A stretch of DNA of 64,000 nt from Methylococcaceae bacterium UBA6146 (GCA_002422395.1 DIUY01000012.1:186001-250000), one strand, 5' to 3'. Counted from the stretch's first letter, positions 18,277 to 26,273 are shown. Numbers and translations: made by a program. Notes: a model not told the origin generated them from the sequence alone.

Positions 18277-19574
18277 TTCAGCCTATGCTTAACTATGACC
18301 AAATTAACCAGCCCATGCTTAACTACGACATTAAAGACTTTTCGCTGGCTAACCAAGGCCGTGAACGCATCGACTGGGCCTTCACTGAAATGCCGGTGCT
18401 GCGTGCCATACATGAACAGTTTAGCTGGGAGCGCCCTTTGGCAGGAGTGAAAATCAGCGGTTGCCTGCATATCACTACGGAAACCGCCAACCTGGCACGT
18501 ACCCTGATCGCCGCGGGTGCGGAGCTGGTGTTATGCGCCAGCAATCCGCTCAGCACCCAAGATGATGTTGCCGCCGCGCTGGTGCGGCATTACCGGGTCC
18601 CGACCTTTGCCATATGCGGCGAAAACAGCGGCACGTATTATTGGCATATCCGCAAAGTGCTTGAACACAGGCCACAACTGACTTTGGATGACGGTGCCGA
18701 TTTGGTCAGTGAGCTGCATACGAACCATAGTGATTTATTGCCCGGCATGATTGGCGGTAGCGAGGAAACCACCACCGGTGTGCTACGGCTGCGGGCGATG
18801 GTGGCGGATAATGCCCTCAAATTTCCTGTGCTTGCCGTTAATGACGCCATGACCAAACATCCGTTCGATAACCGTTACGGCACCGGACAAAGCACCTTGG
18901 ACGGCATTATCCGCGCCACCAATATCTTGTTGGCGGGTAAAACCTTTACCGTTGCCGGTTACGGCTGGTGTGGGCGGGGTATCGCTATGCGTGCCAAGGG
19001 GCAGGGCGCCCAGGTCATCGTCACCGAGGTTGACCCGCTTAGGGCGCTAGAAGCCGCGATGGACGGCTTTCGAGTCATGCCGATGCTGGAAGCCGCCGAA
19101 TGCTCGGATTTTATTGTCACCGCGACCGGCGACAAACATGTGCTGGACCACGCGCATTTTGCCGTCATCAAAAATGGCTGCGTTATCGCCAATTCCGGGC
19201 ATTTCAATGTCGAGATCAATATTCCGGCGTTGGAAGCGCTCACGGTCAGCAAACACAAGCCGCGTGCCCATGTCGAATCGTATCAGCTTAAAGATGGGCG
19301 GAGCATCCGGCTGTTGGCTGAGGGGCGGTTGGTCAATTTGGCGGCGGCGGAAGGCCATCCGGCAGCGGTCATGGACATGAATTTCGCCAACCAGGCTTTG
19401 GGCATGGTTTACTTATGGCAACATGGTGCCGAGCTTGCCAATGCTGTGCATCCGATGCCCGCCGATATTGACCGGCAAATAGCACAAATGAAACTGGCGG
19501 CGATGGGGCTTAACATTGACACGTTAAGCCCGGAGCAGCGGGTTTATATGGCCTCTTGGCGCAAGGGCGCTTAA
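18273..19574 (+). CDS. ahcY: Adenosylhomocysteinase (SAH hydrolase)
   Basis: Hydrolyses S-adenosylhomocysteine to adenosine and homocysteine, relieving inhibition of methyltransferases. Substrate and cofactor motifs are present: HITTETANL, GENSGTYYWH, NDAMTKHPFDNRYGTGQS, the NAD loop VAGYGWCGRGIAM and ANSGHFNVEIN. 433 residues is normal. The first 60 bases contain a near-perfect 27-base in-frame tandem repeat, so QPMLNYD appears twice and a second in-frame ATG offers an alternative start. Translation is probably coupled to pcm. Confidence 0.95.
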   Translation: MIQPMLNYDQINQPMLNYDIKDFSLANQGRERIDWAFTEMPVLRAIHEQFSWERPLAGVKISGCLHITTETANLARTLIAAGAELVLCASNPLSTQDDVAAALVRHYRVPTFAICGENSGTYYWHIRKVLEHRPQLTLDDGADLVSELHTNHSDLLPGMIGGSEETTTGVLRLRAMVADNALKFPVLAVNDAMTKHPFDNRYGTGQSTLDGIIRATNILLAGKTFTVAGYGWCGRGIAMRAKGQGAQVIVTEVDPLRALEAAMDGFRVMPMLEAAECSDFIVTATGDKHVLDHAHFAVIKNGCVIANSGHFNVEINIPALEALTVSKHKPRAHVESYQLKDGRSIRLLAEGRLVNLAAAEGHPAAVMDMNFANQALGMVYLWQHGAELANAVHPMPADIDRQIAQMKLAAMGLNIDTLSPEQRVYMASWRKGA

Positions 19575-19639
19575 AACGCCTGCTCAGGCTATTGTTAAAC
19601 TTAGGATAGGGCCATGAATAACTTCCCGGCAAGATTTGC

Positions 19640-19668
19640 CGTTCGTCCTGAGCTTGTCGGAGGGCGGG
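19640..19668. repeat. Copy of the dispersed sequence GTTCGTCCTGAGCTTGTCGG
   Basis: The stretch at 19641-19660 matches the short repeat GTTCGTCCTGAGCTTGTCGA that occurs in many bacterial genomes as part of dispersed palindromic elements. Only one half is visible here, with a GGAGGGCGG tail. Confidence 0.5.
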
Positions 19669-19859
19669 CGGAAAATCCTCAAAAATTCCCATTATCGGGA
19701 AGAGTACGGGGGAGATGCAAATTTTGCATAGTCGATTGCCAAATTGCCGTATATGCGTAGTTTAACGTATTGAACGATAATGAATTATGCGTATGCTTAA
19801 GCAATGGCCCAGAAGCGGGCCGCGTTGGCAACTGTAACGGCAGCAAAGAGGAGCGCATC

Positions 19860-20363
19860 ATGAGAAGAATTTACTTTTTAGTCCCCAATATTGAAATCAC
19901 CCATAAAATCGTCGATGAACTCAAAACGGAGGGCATTGAAGAACGCCATATCCATATCTTGGCGAAAAGGGACACGCCACTTGAAGGCCTGCCTGAGGCT
20001 GGGGTGTCGATAAAAACGGATTTTCTTGCCGCCGTTGAGCGGGGTGCCGCATTGGGGGGGACAACAGGCTTATTAGCCGGGTTAGTTGGCTTGCGTTTTG
20101 CCGGTTTTGCGTTGGCGGGTGGGCCAATTTTGGGCGTGATTATGGCGGGGGCGACCATCGGCTCTTTGATGGGCGGCTTGGCAGGAATGAATTCCGGCAA
20201 TTCAAGGCTAAAAAAATTCGAGGAAGCCATTGAGCAAGGCGAATTTCTGGTGTTGGTAGATGTCCCTAAAGACCGCATTGATGCGATTAGCCAAGCCATC
20301 AGCAAGCATCATCCTGATGCCCAGTTTGAAGGGATTCAGCCAATTTTGCCGCCGTCTTACTAA
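19860..20363 (+). CDS. DUF1269-family membrane-associated protein
   Basis: A 167-residue protein of the DUF1269 family. It starts MRRIYFLVPNIEITHKIVDEL, has the EERHIHILAK segment, a Gly-rich hydrophobic core of about 60 residues (GLLAGLVGLRFAGFALAGGPILG region) that could form one or two membrane helices, then NSRLKKFEEAIEQGEFLVLVDVPKDR. Function is unknown. The ATG at 19860 was chosen because AAAGAGGAG precedes it; the longer in-frame reading from 19770 has no ribosome-binding site. Confidence 0.85.
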   Translation: MRRIYFLVPNIEITHKIVDELKTEGIEERHIHILAKRDTPLEGLPEAGVSIKTDFLAAVERGAALGGTTGLLAGLVGLRFAGFALAGGPILGVIMAGATIGSLMGGLAGMNSGNSRLKKFEEAIEQGEFLVLVDVPKDRIDAISQAISKHHPDAQFEGIQPILPPSY

Positions 20364-20588
20364 GACGTTTTGTGGCCTAATGTAGTAAATGTAAAGGTCA
20401 CCGTGAAAGTTGCCGTCGCCAGCCAAAATCGAAAGAACGTCACAGGCCATACGGGCCGGTGCAGAAAGTTTGGGGCTTATCAGCTGCGATGACAGGTTTA
20501 AGCTGCTACTGTTTGCCTTATCAGGCATTGTTTTTACTATAAATGTGTGGGTGTTTACCTACTGTCCAATACCACTTTTGGAGGCGAT

Positions 20589-21041
20589 ATGAAAACTTTT
20601 ACGAAACTTTGGGCGATTACAGCAACCCCTATTGGCGTCATACTGATCAGTTTGTCTGCCAATACGTTTGCGGCGAAAAAATCCGACATTAAATTGGATG
20701 TCGGCAAAATGGAGTACAACGCGGCTTGCGCTGTTTGCCATGGCCTTACAGGGAAGGGCGATGATGGCCCGTTAAAAGCGCTGTTAGTGAGGCCAGTGCC
20801 CAACCTGACGGCGCTTGCCAAAAACAATAAGGGGGTCTTCCCGTTTGACCGGGTCTATCAGGTCATAGATGGAAGGCAAGAGGTCGCCTCGCATGGGCCG
20901 CGCGAAATGCCGGTTTGGGGCCGTGCATTTAGTATGCAAAGCTCGCTCTACTTTGAAAATTACCCGCCCCAAGACTCTGAATCGGCTGCGCGTAGCCGCA
21001 TACTTGCCATAACAGAATACCTGTACCGGCTGCAAGACTAA
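20589..21041 (+). CDS. Monohaem c-type cytochrome, periplasmic
   Basis: The 150-residue protein has a signal peptide (MKTFTKLWAITATPIGVILI... with cleavage near SANTFA), one haem motif CAVCH near residues 46-50 and a downstream REMPVWG whose Met can be the second axial ligand, as in class I cytochromes. TTGGAGG before the ATG at 20589 supports this start over the longer frame. It lies 212 bases upstream of a trihaem peroxidase in the same direction and could donate electrons to it; that is an inference. Confidence 0.85.
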   Translation: MKTFTKLWAITATPIGVILISLSANTFAAKKSDIKLDVGKMEYNAACAVCHGLTGKGDDGPLKALLVRPVPNLTALAKNNKGVFPFDRVYQVIDGRQEVASHGPREMPVWGRAFSMQSSLYFENYPPQDSESAARSRILAITEYLYRLQD

Positions 21042-21058
21042 TAATTGACGGCAGTTTA

Positions 21059-21142
21059 TGTAGGGTGGGTAGAACAGCGTTGCCCACCGTTTCCAGTTGG
21101 CGGGGTGTAAATGTTGGGGGTTGTGCCCCACCTCAACCTACG
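21059..21142. repeat. Palindromic intergenic repeat of the GTAGGGTGGG type
   Basis: TAGGGTGGG begins the element and CCCACCTCAACCTAC ends it; an inner hairpin GGTGGG...CCCACC is also present. A related inverted repeat occurs at 31414-31454. Such repeats are common between genes in proteobacteria. Confidence 0.5.
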
Positions 21143-21253
21143 GCCTGATTGTTAGAAACCCGGAGCATTTGCCATTTTTACCATCACCAAAGGTTCTTTA
21201 TTCTTAAATAACGCAGTATGATTGTTATCCACTAAATCTCTTTTAAAGCACAA

Positions 21254-22657
21254 ATGAAAAAAATCCCCCTATTTTTACTTTTGCTTTTGGCCGGCATTTT
21301 ATTTTTCCCCATTTCCAACCTGATTGGCTTGTCGGGCAAAAATGAGCCTATACCTGTTGTTTCCGGAAAATCCGCTAACTTTGCTAAAGTTTCCCAGATT
21401 TTGCAGAATAAATGTGTCGATTGCCACTCGCCCGGTATGCTTCGGAAGCCGTTTTATTCAGAGTGGCCGATTGCCAAACAGCTGATGGCAAAAGACATGG
21501 CAAACGCTACAGCGCGGCTGATTTTGGCTGAAAAATTTTACAGCGGGGAAGAAGCCGCCACGCCGCTGCTGCTGGCCAGATTGGAAAGTGTCGTCCGCAA
21601 AGGCAACATGCCACCCACACTATATTTGCTGATGCACTGGACGGATAGCCTGACGGATGACGAGAAACACGACATCTTGGCCTGGGTTGCCGAAGAACGC
21701 GCCAAATCACCTTGGAGCCGGGATTCCGCAGCTGCGCTAAAAGGCGAGCCTGTGCAACCTTTACCGCTGACGGTTGACCTCAATCCCGATAAGGTCGCGC
21801 TGGGCGGCAAACTCTTTCATGACCGTCTGCTGTCCGGTGACAATACTTTAAACTGCGCCTCTTGCCATGACTTGGCACGGGGCGGCACCGACCAGGCCAA
21901 AGTCGCCACCGGCATTCGCGGGCAACAAGGCCCCATCAATTCGCCGACCGTCTATAACGCAATGTACAACATAGCCCAATTCTGGGACGGCCGCGCCAAA
22001 GACTTGCAGGAACAAGCCGCAGGCCCGGTCGCCAATCCGATTGAAATGGGGGCGCAATGGGATACTATCGTCGAACAACTCAAACAAGCCGGTGGCTATC
22101 AGGATGCTTTCGGCAAACTGTACCCTGAACAAGGCCTGACTAAAACGACAGTGACCGATGCGATTGCCGTTTTTGAACAATCGCTGGTGACGCCTAATGC
22201 CCGTTTTGACCAGTATCTGCGGGGCAATCAGACGATTCTTACCGCAGATGAAAAGGCCGGCTATGACTTGTTTAAGGCCGATTGCGCCTCTTGCCACTTC
22301 GGTCCCGCGCTGGGCGGTTTATCTTATGAAAAAATGGGTATCAAACAGGATTATTTCAAACGGCGCGGCGGCCAATTGGCGGAGGCCGATAATGGCCGGT
22401 TTAATGTCACTAAGCAGGAACAAGACCGGCATTTCTTCAAAGTCCCGGTATTGCGCAATATTGTGTTGACATACCCTTATTTCCACGATGGTTCGGCTGC
22501 CAGTCTTCCCGATGCGGTCAAAATCATGGGCGAAGTCCAATTGGGCAAAACCTACACTGATGCTGAAATTGGTGAAATTGTCGCTTTCTTGGCAACGCTG
22601 ACTGGCGAGTATAAGGGAAAGCCGCTGACGTCGTTGACGGCTGAAGACATCAAATAA
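21254..22657 (+). CDS. Trihaem cytochrome c peroxidase (YhjA-like)
   Basis: The 467-residue protein starts with a hydrophobic signal/anchor (PLFLLLLLAGILFFPISNLIG) and carries three CxxCH motifs: CVDCH near residue 55, CASCH near 201 and CASCH near 345. The last two belong to the MauG/CcpA dihaem peroxidase fold; the extra N-terminal haem is the arrangement of E. coli YhjA, a quinol-dependent peroxidase. It probably reduces hydrogen peroxide in the periplasm. The monohaem cytochrome gene upstream may be a partner. Alternative: a MauG-like oxidase, less likely given the third haem. Confidence 0.85.
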   Translation: MKKIPLFLLLLLAGILFFPISNLIGLSGKNEPIPVVSGKSANFAKVSQILQNKCVDCHSPGMLRKPFYSEWPIAKQLMAKDMANATARLILAEKFYSGEEAATPLLLARLESVVRKGNMPPTLYLLMHWTDSLTDDEKHDILAWVAEERAKSPWSRDSAAALKGEPVQPLPLTVDLNPDKVALGGKLFHDRLLSGDNTLNCASCHDLARGGTDQAKVATGIRGQQGPINSPTVYNAMYNIAQFWDGRAKDLQEQAAGPVANPIEMGAQWDTIVEQLKQAGGYQDAFGKLYPEQGLTKTTVTDAIAVFEQSLVTPNARFDQYLRGNQTILTADEKAGYDLFKADCASCHFGPALGGLSYEKMGIKQDYFKRRGGQLAEADNGRFNVTKQEQDRHFFKVPVLRNIVLTYPYFHDGSAASLPDAVKIMGEVQLGKTYTDAEIGEIVAFLATLTGEYKGKPLTSLTAEDIK

Positions 22658-22901
22658 ATGCCGCCAGAAAAGCGGCAGTGCGGCGCTGGTTAAAGATAAC
22701 CGCCCCGCATTTTTATGCCGCCGTTGTTTGGGCCGGGCGTATTTGCGGCAAAGCGGATATAAGCAAACAATGGTGGCTATACTCAGACGCAACGGGCAAT
22801 GCCCAAGTTATAGCCATAAACCGCAGGCTTTGGGAAAAACGGTTCTTTGAATAGCCAAGCCAACTTTCTCCCCTAACAGCCGCGACAAACAGCTACTAAA
22901 G

Positions 22902-23291
22902 CTAATACCATGCTGAAATCAATTTCTGGCATTCAGGCCGCCATGTACAAGTAAATCTTTCACAAAGTGATCTGGTTTCAGAGCGGAAGCAAGGGGTATG
23001 TCCGGTAGCGTCTTGCATGGCCCGTATTAGCGCCACTTCCGAAATTAGCCTGTCAGGGTTGTCAATGCCGATAAGGGTGGCTAACTCTTGGAGGCTGACA
23101 ATAGTTAGCGGTCCGTCTTCTTCCCGTACGGAAATATAGCAAGCCAAGATCATTTCAAAATAGGCCGATTCCGCCGCCAGCCAATCGTCCAATGCTTTGC
23201 CGGGTTTGAACTCCCGTGCTAGCGCCTTGTAATAAGCCGCTTCTGAGATCCATAGCTGTCGGTTGATGGACTTTAATTGGTTATACATCAT
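22902..23291 (-). CDS. DUF2934-domain protein with a C-terminal four-cysteine motif
   Basis: About 129 residues. The segment ISEAAYYKALAREFKPGKAL then DDWLAAESAYFE is the DUF2934 signature seen in small proteins of unknown function. The C-terminal 30 residues contain PCFRSETRSLC-x4-C-x5-C, four cysteines that could bind a metal or an iron-sulfur cluster. The ATG at 23291 (or the adjacent 23288) follows AGGTG; the GTG at 23297 would lie inside that site. It directly follows the htpX relic on the same strand, ten bases from its end. Confidence 0.7.
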   Translation of the reverse strand: MMYNQLKSINRQLWISEAAYYKALAREFKPGKALDDWLAAESAYFEMILACYISVREEDGPLTIVSLQELATLIGIDNPDRLISEVALIRAMQDATGHTPCFRSETRSLCERFTCTWRPECQKLISAWY

Positions 23292-23300
23292 AGTCACCTG

Positions 23301-23535
23301 TCATCCGATAGCTTGCAGCGCGGCAATGTGTTTCTCCAAAGGCGGATGGCCCATCGCTCCGGGAAATAAATGGGCCAGTCATACCCATCACGGCTGACGC
23401 CACCGAAAGGATGCCAAGATTTAAACCGACGCCTTGGGCGTCTAAAATATCGCCTAAACCAAACAGGCTAAAGACTACGTTGATGACCAACATTATGGCG
23501 ATATTGGCCGCCAGAAAAAGAACAATACGCAGCAT
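23301..23535 (-). pseudogene. htpX: htpX remnant: both ends joined, protease core deleted
   Basis: The minus strand from 23535 starts MLRIVLFLAANIAIMLVINV and reads like HtpX for about 57 residues, the first membrane segments. It then shifts frame: the next 19 codons in the other frame read MGHPPLEKHIAALQAIG and stop at 23301, which fits the C-terminal HPPLxxRIAAL tail of HtpX. The zinc site HExxH and roughly 200 residues between are absent. HtpX is an inner-membrane zinc metalloprotease of quality control. The remnant cannot be functional as a protease. Confidence 0.75.
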
Positions 23536-23554
23536 AATTAAACCTACTGTATTA

Positions 23555-23646
23555 GGTAGTGGTAAACATTCAAATGCTTAAGTGACAGCGGAGTCAAAAA
23601 GCATGTTTTTTGATTCCAAAATATCATTACCCTTTTTACCACCACC
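23555..23646 (+). mobile_element. MITE-like element, copy A (92 bp) with 8-bp target duplication
   Basis: Begins GGTAGTGGTAAACATTC and ends TTTTTACCACCACC, so its termini are inverted repeats of the form GGTRGTGGTAAA. CTGTATTA flanks it directly on both sides (23547-23554 and 23647-23654), which is a target-site duplication. The centre is a palindrome around ACATGT with A6/T6 arms. It is too short to code for a transposase, so mobility would need an enzyme in trans. Confidence 0.85.
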
Positions 23647-23865
23647 CTGTATTAAAAGGGTGGATTTATAGTTAAGCATCCCCTGCTTATAGTCCCGCTC
23701 TGCGCTAAACCAGTCTTCAAGGTCATGTCCCGGCTCAAACCCCCGGCTTTCAGCCCTGAAATAGGCAATTTCGGCAATTTCCTCGTGGCAATTAGGCAAT
23801 TCTGCCAAAACGCTTGGATCATTACGAATTGAACGTTCTTTGTTTCTTTTAAGGACTGCAATCAT
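23578..23865 (-). CDS. DUF2934-domain protein lengthened by a MITE insertion
   Basis: A 95-residue protein with the DUF2934 signature EEIAEIAYFRAESRGFEPGH and DLEDWFSAERDYKQG. The first 73 residues, to ...YKSTLLIQ, are native. The last 22 (GGGKKGNDILESKNMLFD then SAVT) are encoded entirely inside MITE copy A. Removing the element and one CTGTATTA copy restores ...LLIQ followed by a TAG stop, so the element inserted exactly between the last sense codon and the stop. Function unknown; the protein may still work if its C terminus tolerates the tail. Confidence 0.8.
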   Translation of the reverse strand: MIAVLKRNKERSIRNDPSVLAELPNCHEEIAEIAYFRAESRGFEPGHDLEDWFSAERDYKQGMLNYKSTLLIQGGGKKGNDILESKNMLFDSAVT

Positions 23866-24087
23866 AGTCTAATTCTCTTTTGCATAACATCATTTACAAC
23901 GTGGATAAAAAATGGTTAGGCGGCGGGGGCACTGCGATGCCGTTATTAAAGTACGCTGAAGTGATTTAAAAACAGTTGGCTATTGCTTGCCACGGGGAAA
24001 AATAGTGTTTGGGCATTATGAATATCAGATGAACAGAAACCTATCCGTATAAATACCTATAGGGCGTACAGGCAAGTAAACAGTTAT

Positions 24088-24175
24088 GAATAAGTTTTTC
24101 AGTACAAAACAACTGCGTGTCCTTCACCTTCTGGGGCGCAAGTAAGGACAGGGAGTCGTAGCCCTAAAACTTTTG
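24088..24175 (+). repeat. Hairpin repeat family 2, copy 1
   Basis: Runs from GAATAAGTTTTTCAGTACAA to GCCCTAAAACTTTTG. The inner arms GTCCTT and AAGGAC surround CACCTTCTGGGGCGCAAGT. The same outer sequences, inverted, occur at 51778-51849, and the inner hairpin recurs at 25073-25143. Confidence 0.7.
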
Positions 24176-24267
24176 GTGGTGGTAGAAATGGTAATGAGAT
24201 TTTGGAATCAAAAAAACATGCTTTTTGACTCCGCTGTCACTTAAGCATTTGAATGTTTCTCACTACC
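24175..24267 (-). mobile_element. MITE-like element, copy B
   Basis: Inverse orientation to copy A: starts GGTGGTGGTAGAAATGG and ends TTTCTCACTACC. The centre carries GGAATCAAAAAAACATGC and TTTTTGACTCCGCTGTCAC. I see no clear target duplication. It directly abuts hairpin repeat 2. Confidence 0.75.
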
Positions 24268-24371
24268 CTTATTAACGTGGGGCGGATAGGATGGCGATAG
24301 ACAACTTGTTTGCGATGTCACGGACAAAAAGCTGATGATGCGTTTCGTCAGGCTGGTTGTGGGTTAGATGT

Positions 24372-24653
24372 TCAGATCATTAACGCAGGCAGTGCTTTTG
24401 TCTGGACTTTCCTTGTTATCCAGACCGACAAAAGCAGTCTTTTCGGGCGCGGCGCGGGGCGGTGCAGTAATGGCTTGGAGATTGGTTTGTCGGGTCGGAT
24501 AACGGCGATTGTGGGGGCTATCCCGGTCATTTTGACAGGTTGGCAAAATGGCTGGTCGCCATGGGTGCAGAAGTTTTTTGTCACAATAATGTCACCGATT
24601 GTGCCAATCATTAAAACTATCAATACAACCGGTACTAATTGGGTGTCTTTCAT
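24372..24653 (-). CDS. Hypothetical small membrane protein (uncertain)
   Basis: A 93-residue frame starting MKDTQLVPVVLIVLMIGTIG, which looks like a genuine N-terminal membrane helix, followed by a cysteine-containing stretch and a Pro/Arg/Lys-rich tail that may be out-of-frame sequence. A G-rich stretch precedes the ATG. I do not recognise the family. The overlapping frame on the other strand (24310-24675) is equally long, so coding is not proven. Confidence 0.3.
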   Translation of the reverse strand: MKDTQLVPVVLIVLMIGTIGDIIVTKNFCTHGDQPFCQPVKMTGIAPTIAVIRPDKPISKPLLHRPAPRPKRLLLSVWITRKVQTKALPALMI

Positions 24654-24677
24654 AAGTGTCCCCCCGTTTTTTTAATG

Positions 24678-24769
24678 GGTAGCGGTAAACATTCAAATGC
24701 TTAAGTGACAGCGGAATCAAAAAACATGTTTTTTGATTCCAAACTATCATTACCCTTTTTACCACCACC
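24678..24769 (+). mobile_element. MITE-like element, copy C (92 bp)
   Basis: Same orientation as copy A: starts GGTAGCGGTAAACATTC and ends TTTTTACCACCACC. Flanks TTTTTAATG (24669-24677) and TTTTTAAGG (24770-24778) agree at 8 of 9 positions and may be a worn target duplication. Confidence 0.8.
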
Positions 24770-25298
24770 TTTTTAAGGTCCGCCCAAAAAGCGGTAATGG
24801 CCAACCCCGCCCCTGACAACTAAAAAGCCCTTCTCTCCGTGGGCGCACACCGAGAGAAGGGGCTGGAGGTTTTCTGTAGCGACTTGGCAACCAAACAATT
24901 GGCCGTGCGGTTAAGTTAAACCGATGTCTATCATAAGGCGTGAAATGCGAGAAAAGTATCCGTACAAACACCTAGTTAGAGATTAGGGTGTGATTTGAAA
25001 GTTATCGCACAAGTCTGGTTGCATGCCGGGCAATTTGGTTTGGCAATGGGCGGATAAGCACATGCTCAAAATACGACTGCCCGTCCTTACTTGCGCCCCA
25101 GAGGGTGAAGGACGGGCAGTCGTTTTGTACCGAATAACTTAACTTATTGATAATTACTTATGCCTGATTCAGGTGCGTGATAGCGGGCGGGATATACAGA
25201 TAATCGAGGTTGATAAAGGTGAAGAAACTAACCGTTAACCCAAAAACGAAAGCGGATGAGGCCGCTCGCCTGCACGCCCCGGATTTTTCCAATTAAGG
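24770..25298. other. Gene-free accessory interval
   Basis: No gene is supported. It holds a terminator-like hairpin of AGCCCTTCTCTC with GAGAGAAGGGGCT at 24828-24867, a second copy of the TATCCGTACAAACACCTA motif at 24958-24975 and hairpin repeat 2 copy 2. Confidence 0.6.
25073..25143 (-). repeat. Hairpin repeat family 2, copy 2 (perfect 16-bp stem)
   Basis: ACGACTGCCCGTCCTT (25073-25088) pairs exactly with 25108-25123 around a 19-base loop that contains CTTGCGCCCCAGAGGGTG, nearly the same loop as copy 1 read on the opposite strand. GTTTTGTACCGAATAA follows, matching the copy 1 flank. Confidence 0.75.
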
Positions 25299-25685
25299 TT
25301 ATTTTTTGTCAAAAAAATAATGGTTGCCGTATTTGCCTTTCAGTGTCATGTTTTTTTCGCTTTTTTCCACGACGGTGTACAACTCTGTCCGGCTGCTGCC
25401 AATAATGGCGACTTTTAATTTTCCGTCTTCCACTTCGTAATCCACAGGGGCTTGGTCGAAATAAGCCCCCTCGCGTGGGATATGCGAGATTGTCAGTTTG
25501 CCGTCTTTAAATGCCCAAATGTCTTCCCTGCTGATAGATTGTTTGTCAGTTAGGGAATTCTTGCTGTATTGCAGTTTCCAGATGCCGTTCACTTCTTCTT
25601 TCGATTGCAACGGAACATCGGCATAAACAACGCTGCCGAATATTGATAGGCCTAACAAGATGAATGCTGGAGTTATTTTTTTCAT
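25299..25685 (-). CDS. Hypothetical secreted protein
   Basis: A 128-residue protein with a clear signal peptide (MKKITPAFILLGLSIFGSVVYA, cleavage before DVP). The mature part is beta-rich with GIWKLQYSKNSL near the start and EKNMTLKGKYGNHYFFDKK at the end, a pattern like small lipocalin-type or copper-resistance-like barrels, but I do not recognise the family. AGGAGAGCC precedes the ATG on the minus strand. It is probably periplasmic. Confidence 0.7.
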   Translation of the reverse strand: MKKITPAFILLGLSIFGSVVYADVPLQSKEEVNGIWKLQYSKNSLTDKQSISREDIWAFKDGKLTISHIPREGAYFDQAPVDYEVEDGKLKVAIIGSSRTELYTVVEKSEKNMTLKGKYGNHYFFDKK

Positions 25686-25835
25686 TGTGGCTCTCCTGGT
25701 TTTTTTATTTTATTGAAGCATGGAGTCTACTGACAATCCGCGAAGAATTGAAGCATTATTAACTTGCCAAAAGCGGCGCAAGTAATGCTTAGGTTTAAGG
25801 CTTGGGTTTAAGGTTTCGGCAATCGGCGTGGCAAA

Positions 25836-26273
25836 GTGTTTTTTGCGTCACTTGCCGCAGGCATTGTTAAGGCTATGCTGGATATTGACCATTTCAAAAA
25901 AGTCAATGACACCTTCGGGCATCCTTTTGGCGACCGGGTCATCAAAGGCTTGGCGCAACTTTTACGCAAGCGGTTGCGTAAATCAGACATCATTGGCCGT
26001 TATGGCGGTGAAGAGTTCGTTGTTGCGATGCCCAATACCCAACAGGCTCAGGCGCTAAAAATTCTTGATGAATTGCGGGTCAGTTTTAGCCAGTTGTACT
26101 TTGAACCGGCACTGAGTGAATTCACTTGCACCTTTAGCTGCGGTGTAGCCACAACGCCGCCAATAGAAAGCGCCACCACCTTGGTCAATTTGGCCGATGA
26201 TGCGCTTTATCGCGCCAAAAGCAGTGGCCGTAACCGGATTGAGGCGATCATTAACGGCGTCCGGCACGATTAA
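25836..26273 (+). pseudogene. N-terminally truncated GGDEF domain gene
   Basis: The frame encodes most of a diguanylate cyclase domain: LDIDHFKKVNDTFGHPFGDR, the active loop RYGGEEFVVAMP and CGVATTPP...ADDALYRAKSSGRNRI. The first about 40 residues of the domain, including the usual DxLTGLxNR motif, are missing, as is any sensor region. The visible start codons lack a ribosome-binding site. The GGEEF loop is intact, so a fragment could be made, but the gene is best read as broken. Confidence 0.75.

Larger units (their letters stand above)
23866..24371. other. Gene-free accessory interval with stacked repeats
   Basis: No gene is supported. It contains CTATCCGTATAAATACCTAT at 24041-24060 (a related motif recurs near 24957), a hairpin repeat at 24088-24175 and MITE copy B at 24175-24267 abutting it. 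Confidence 0.6.

Noticed and set aside
24310..24675. A 121-residue plus-strand frame
   Set aside because: No ribosome-binding site or recognisable domain, and its end reaches the border of MITE copy C. The opposite strand has a better N terminus.
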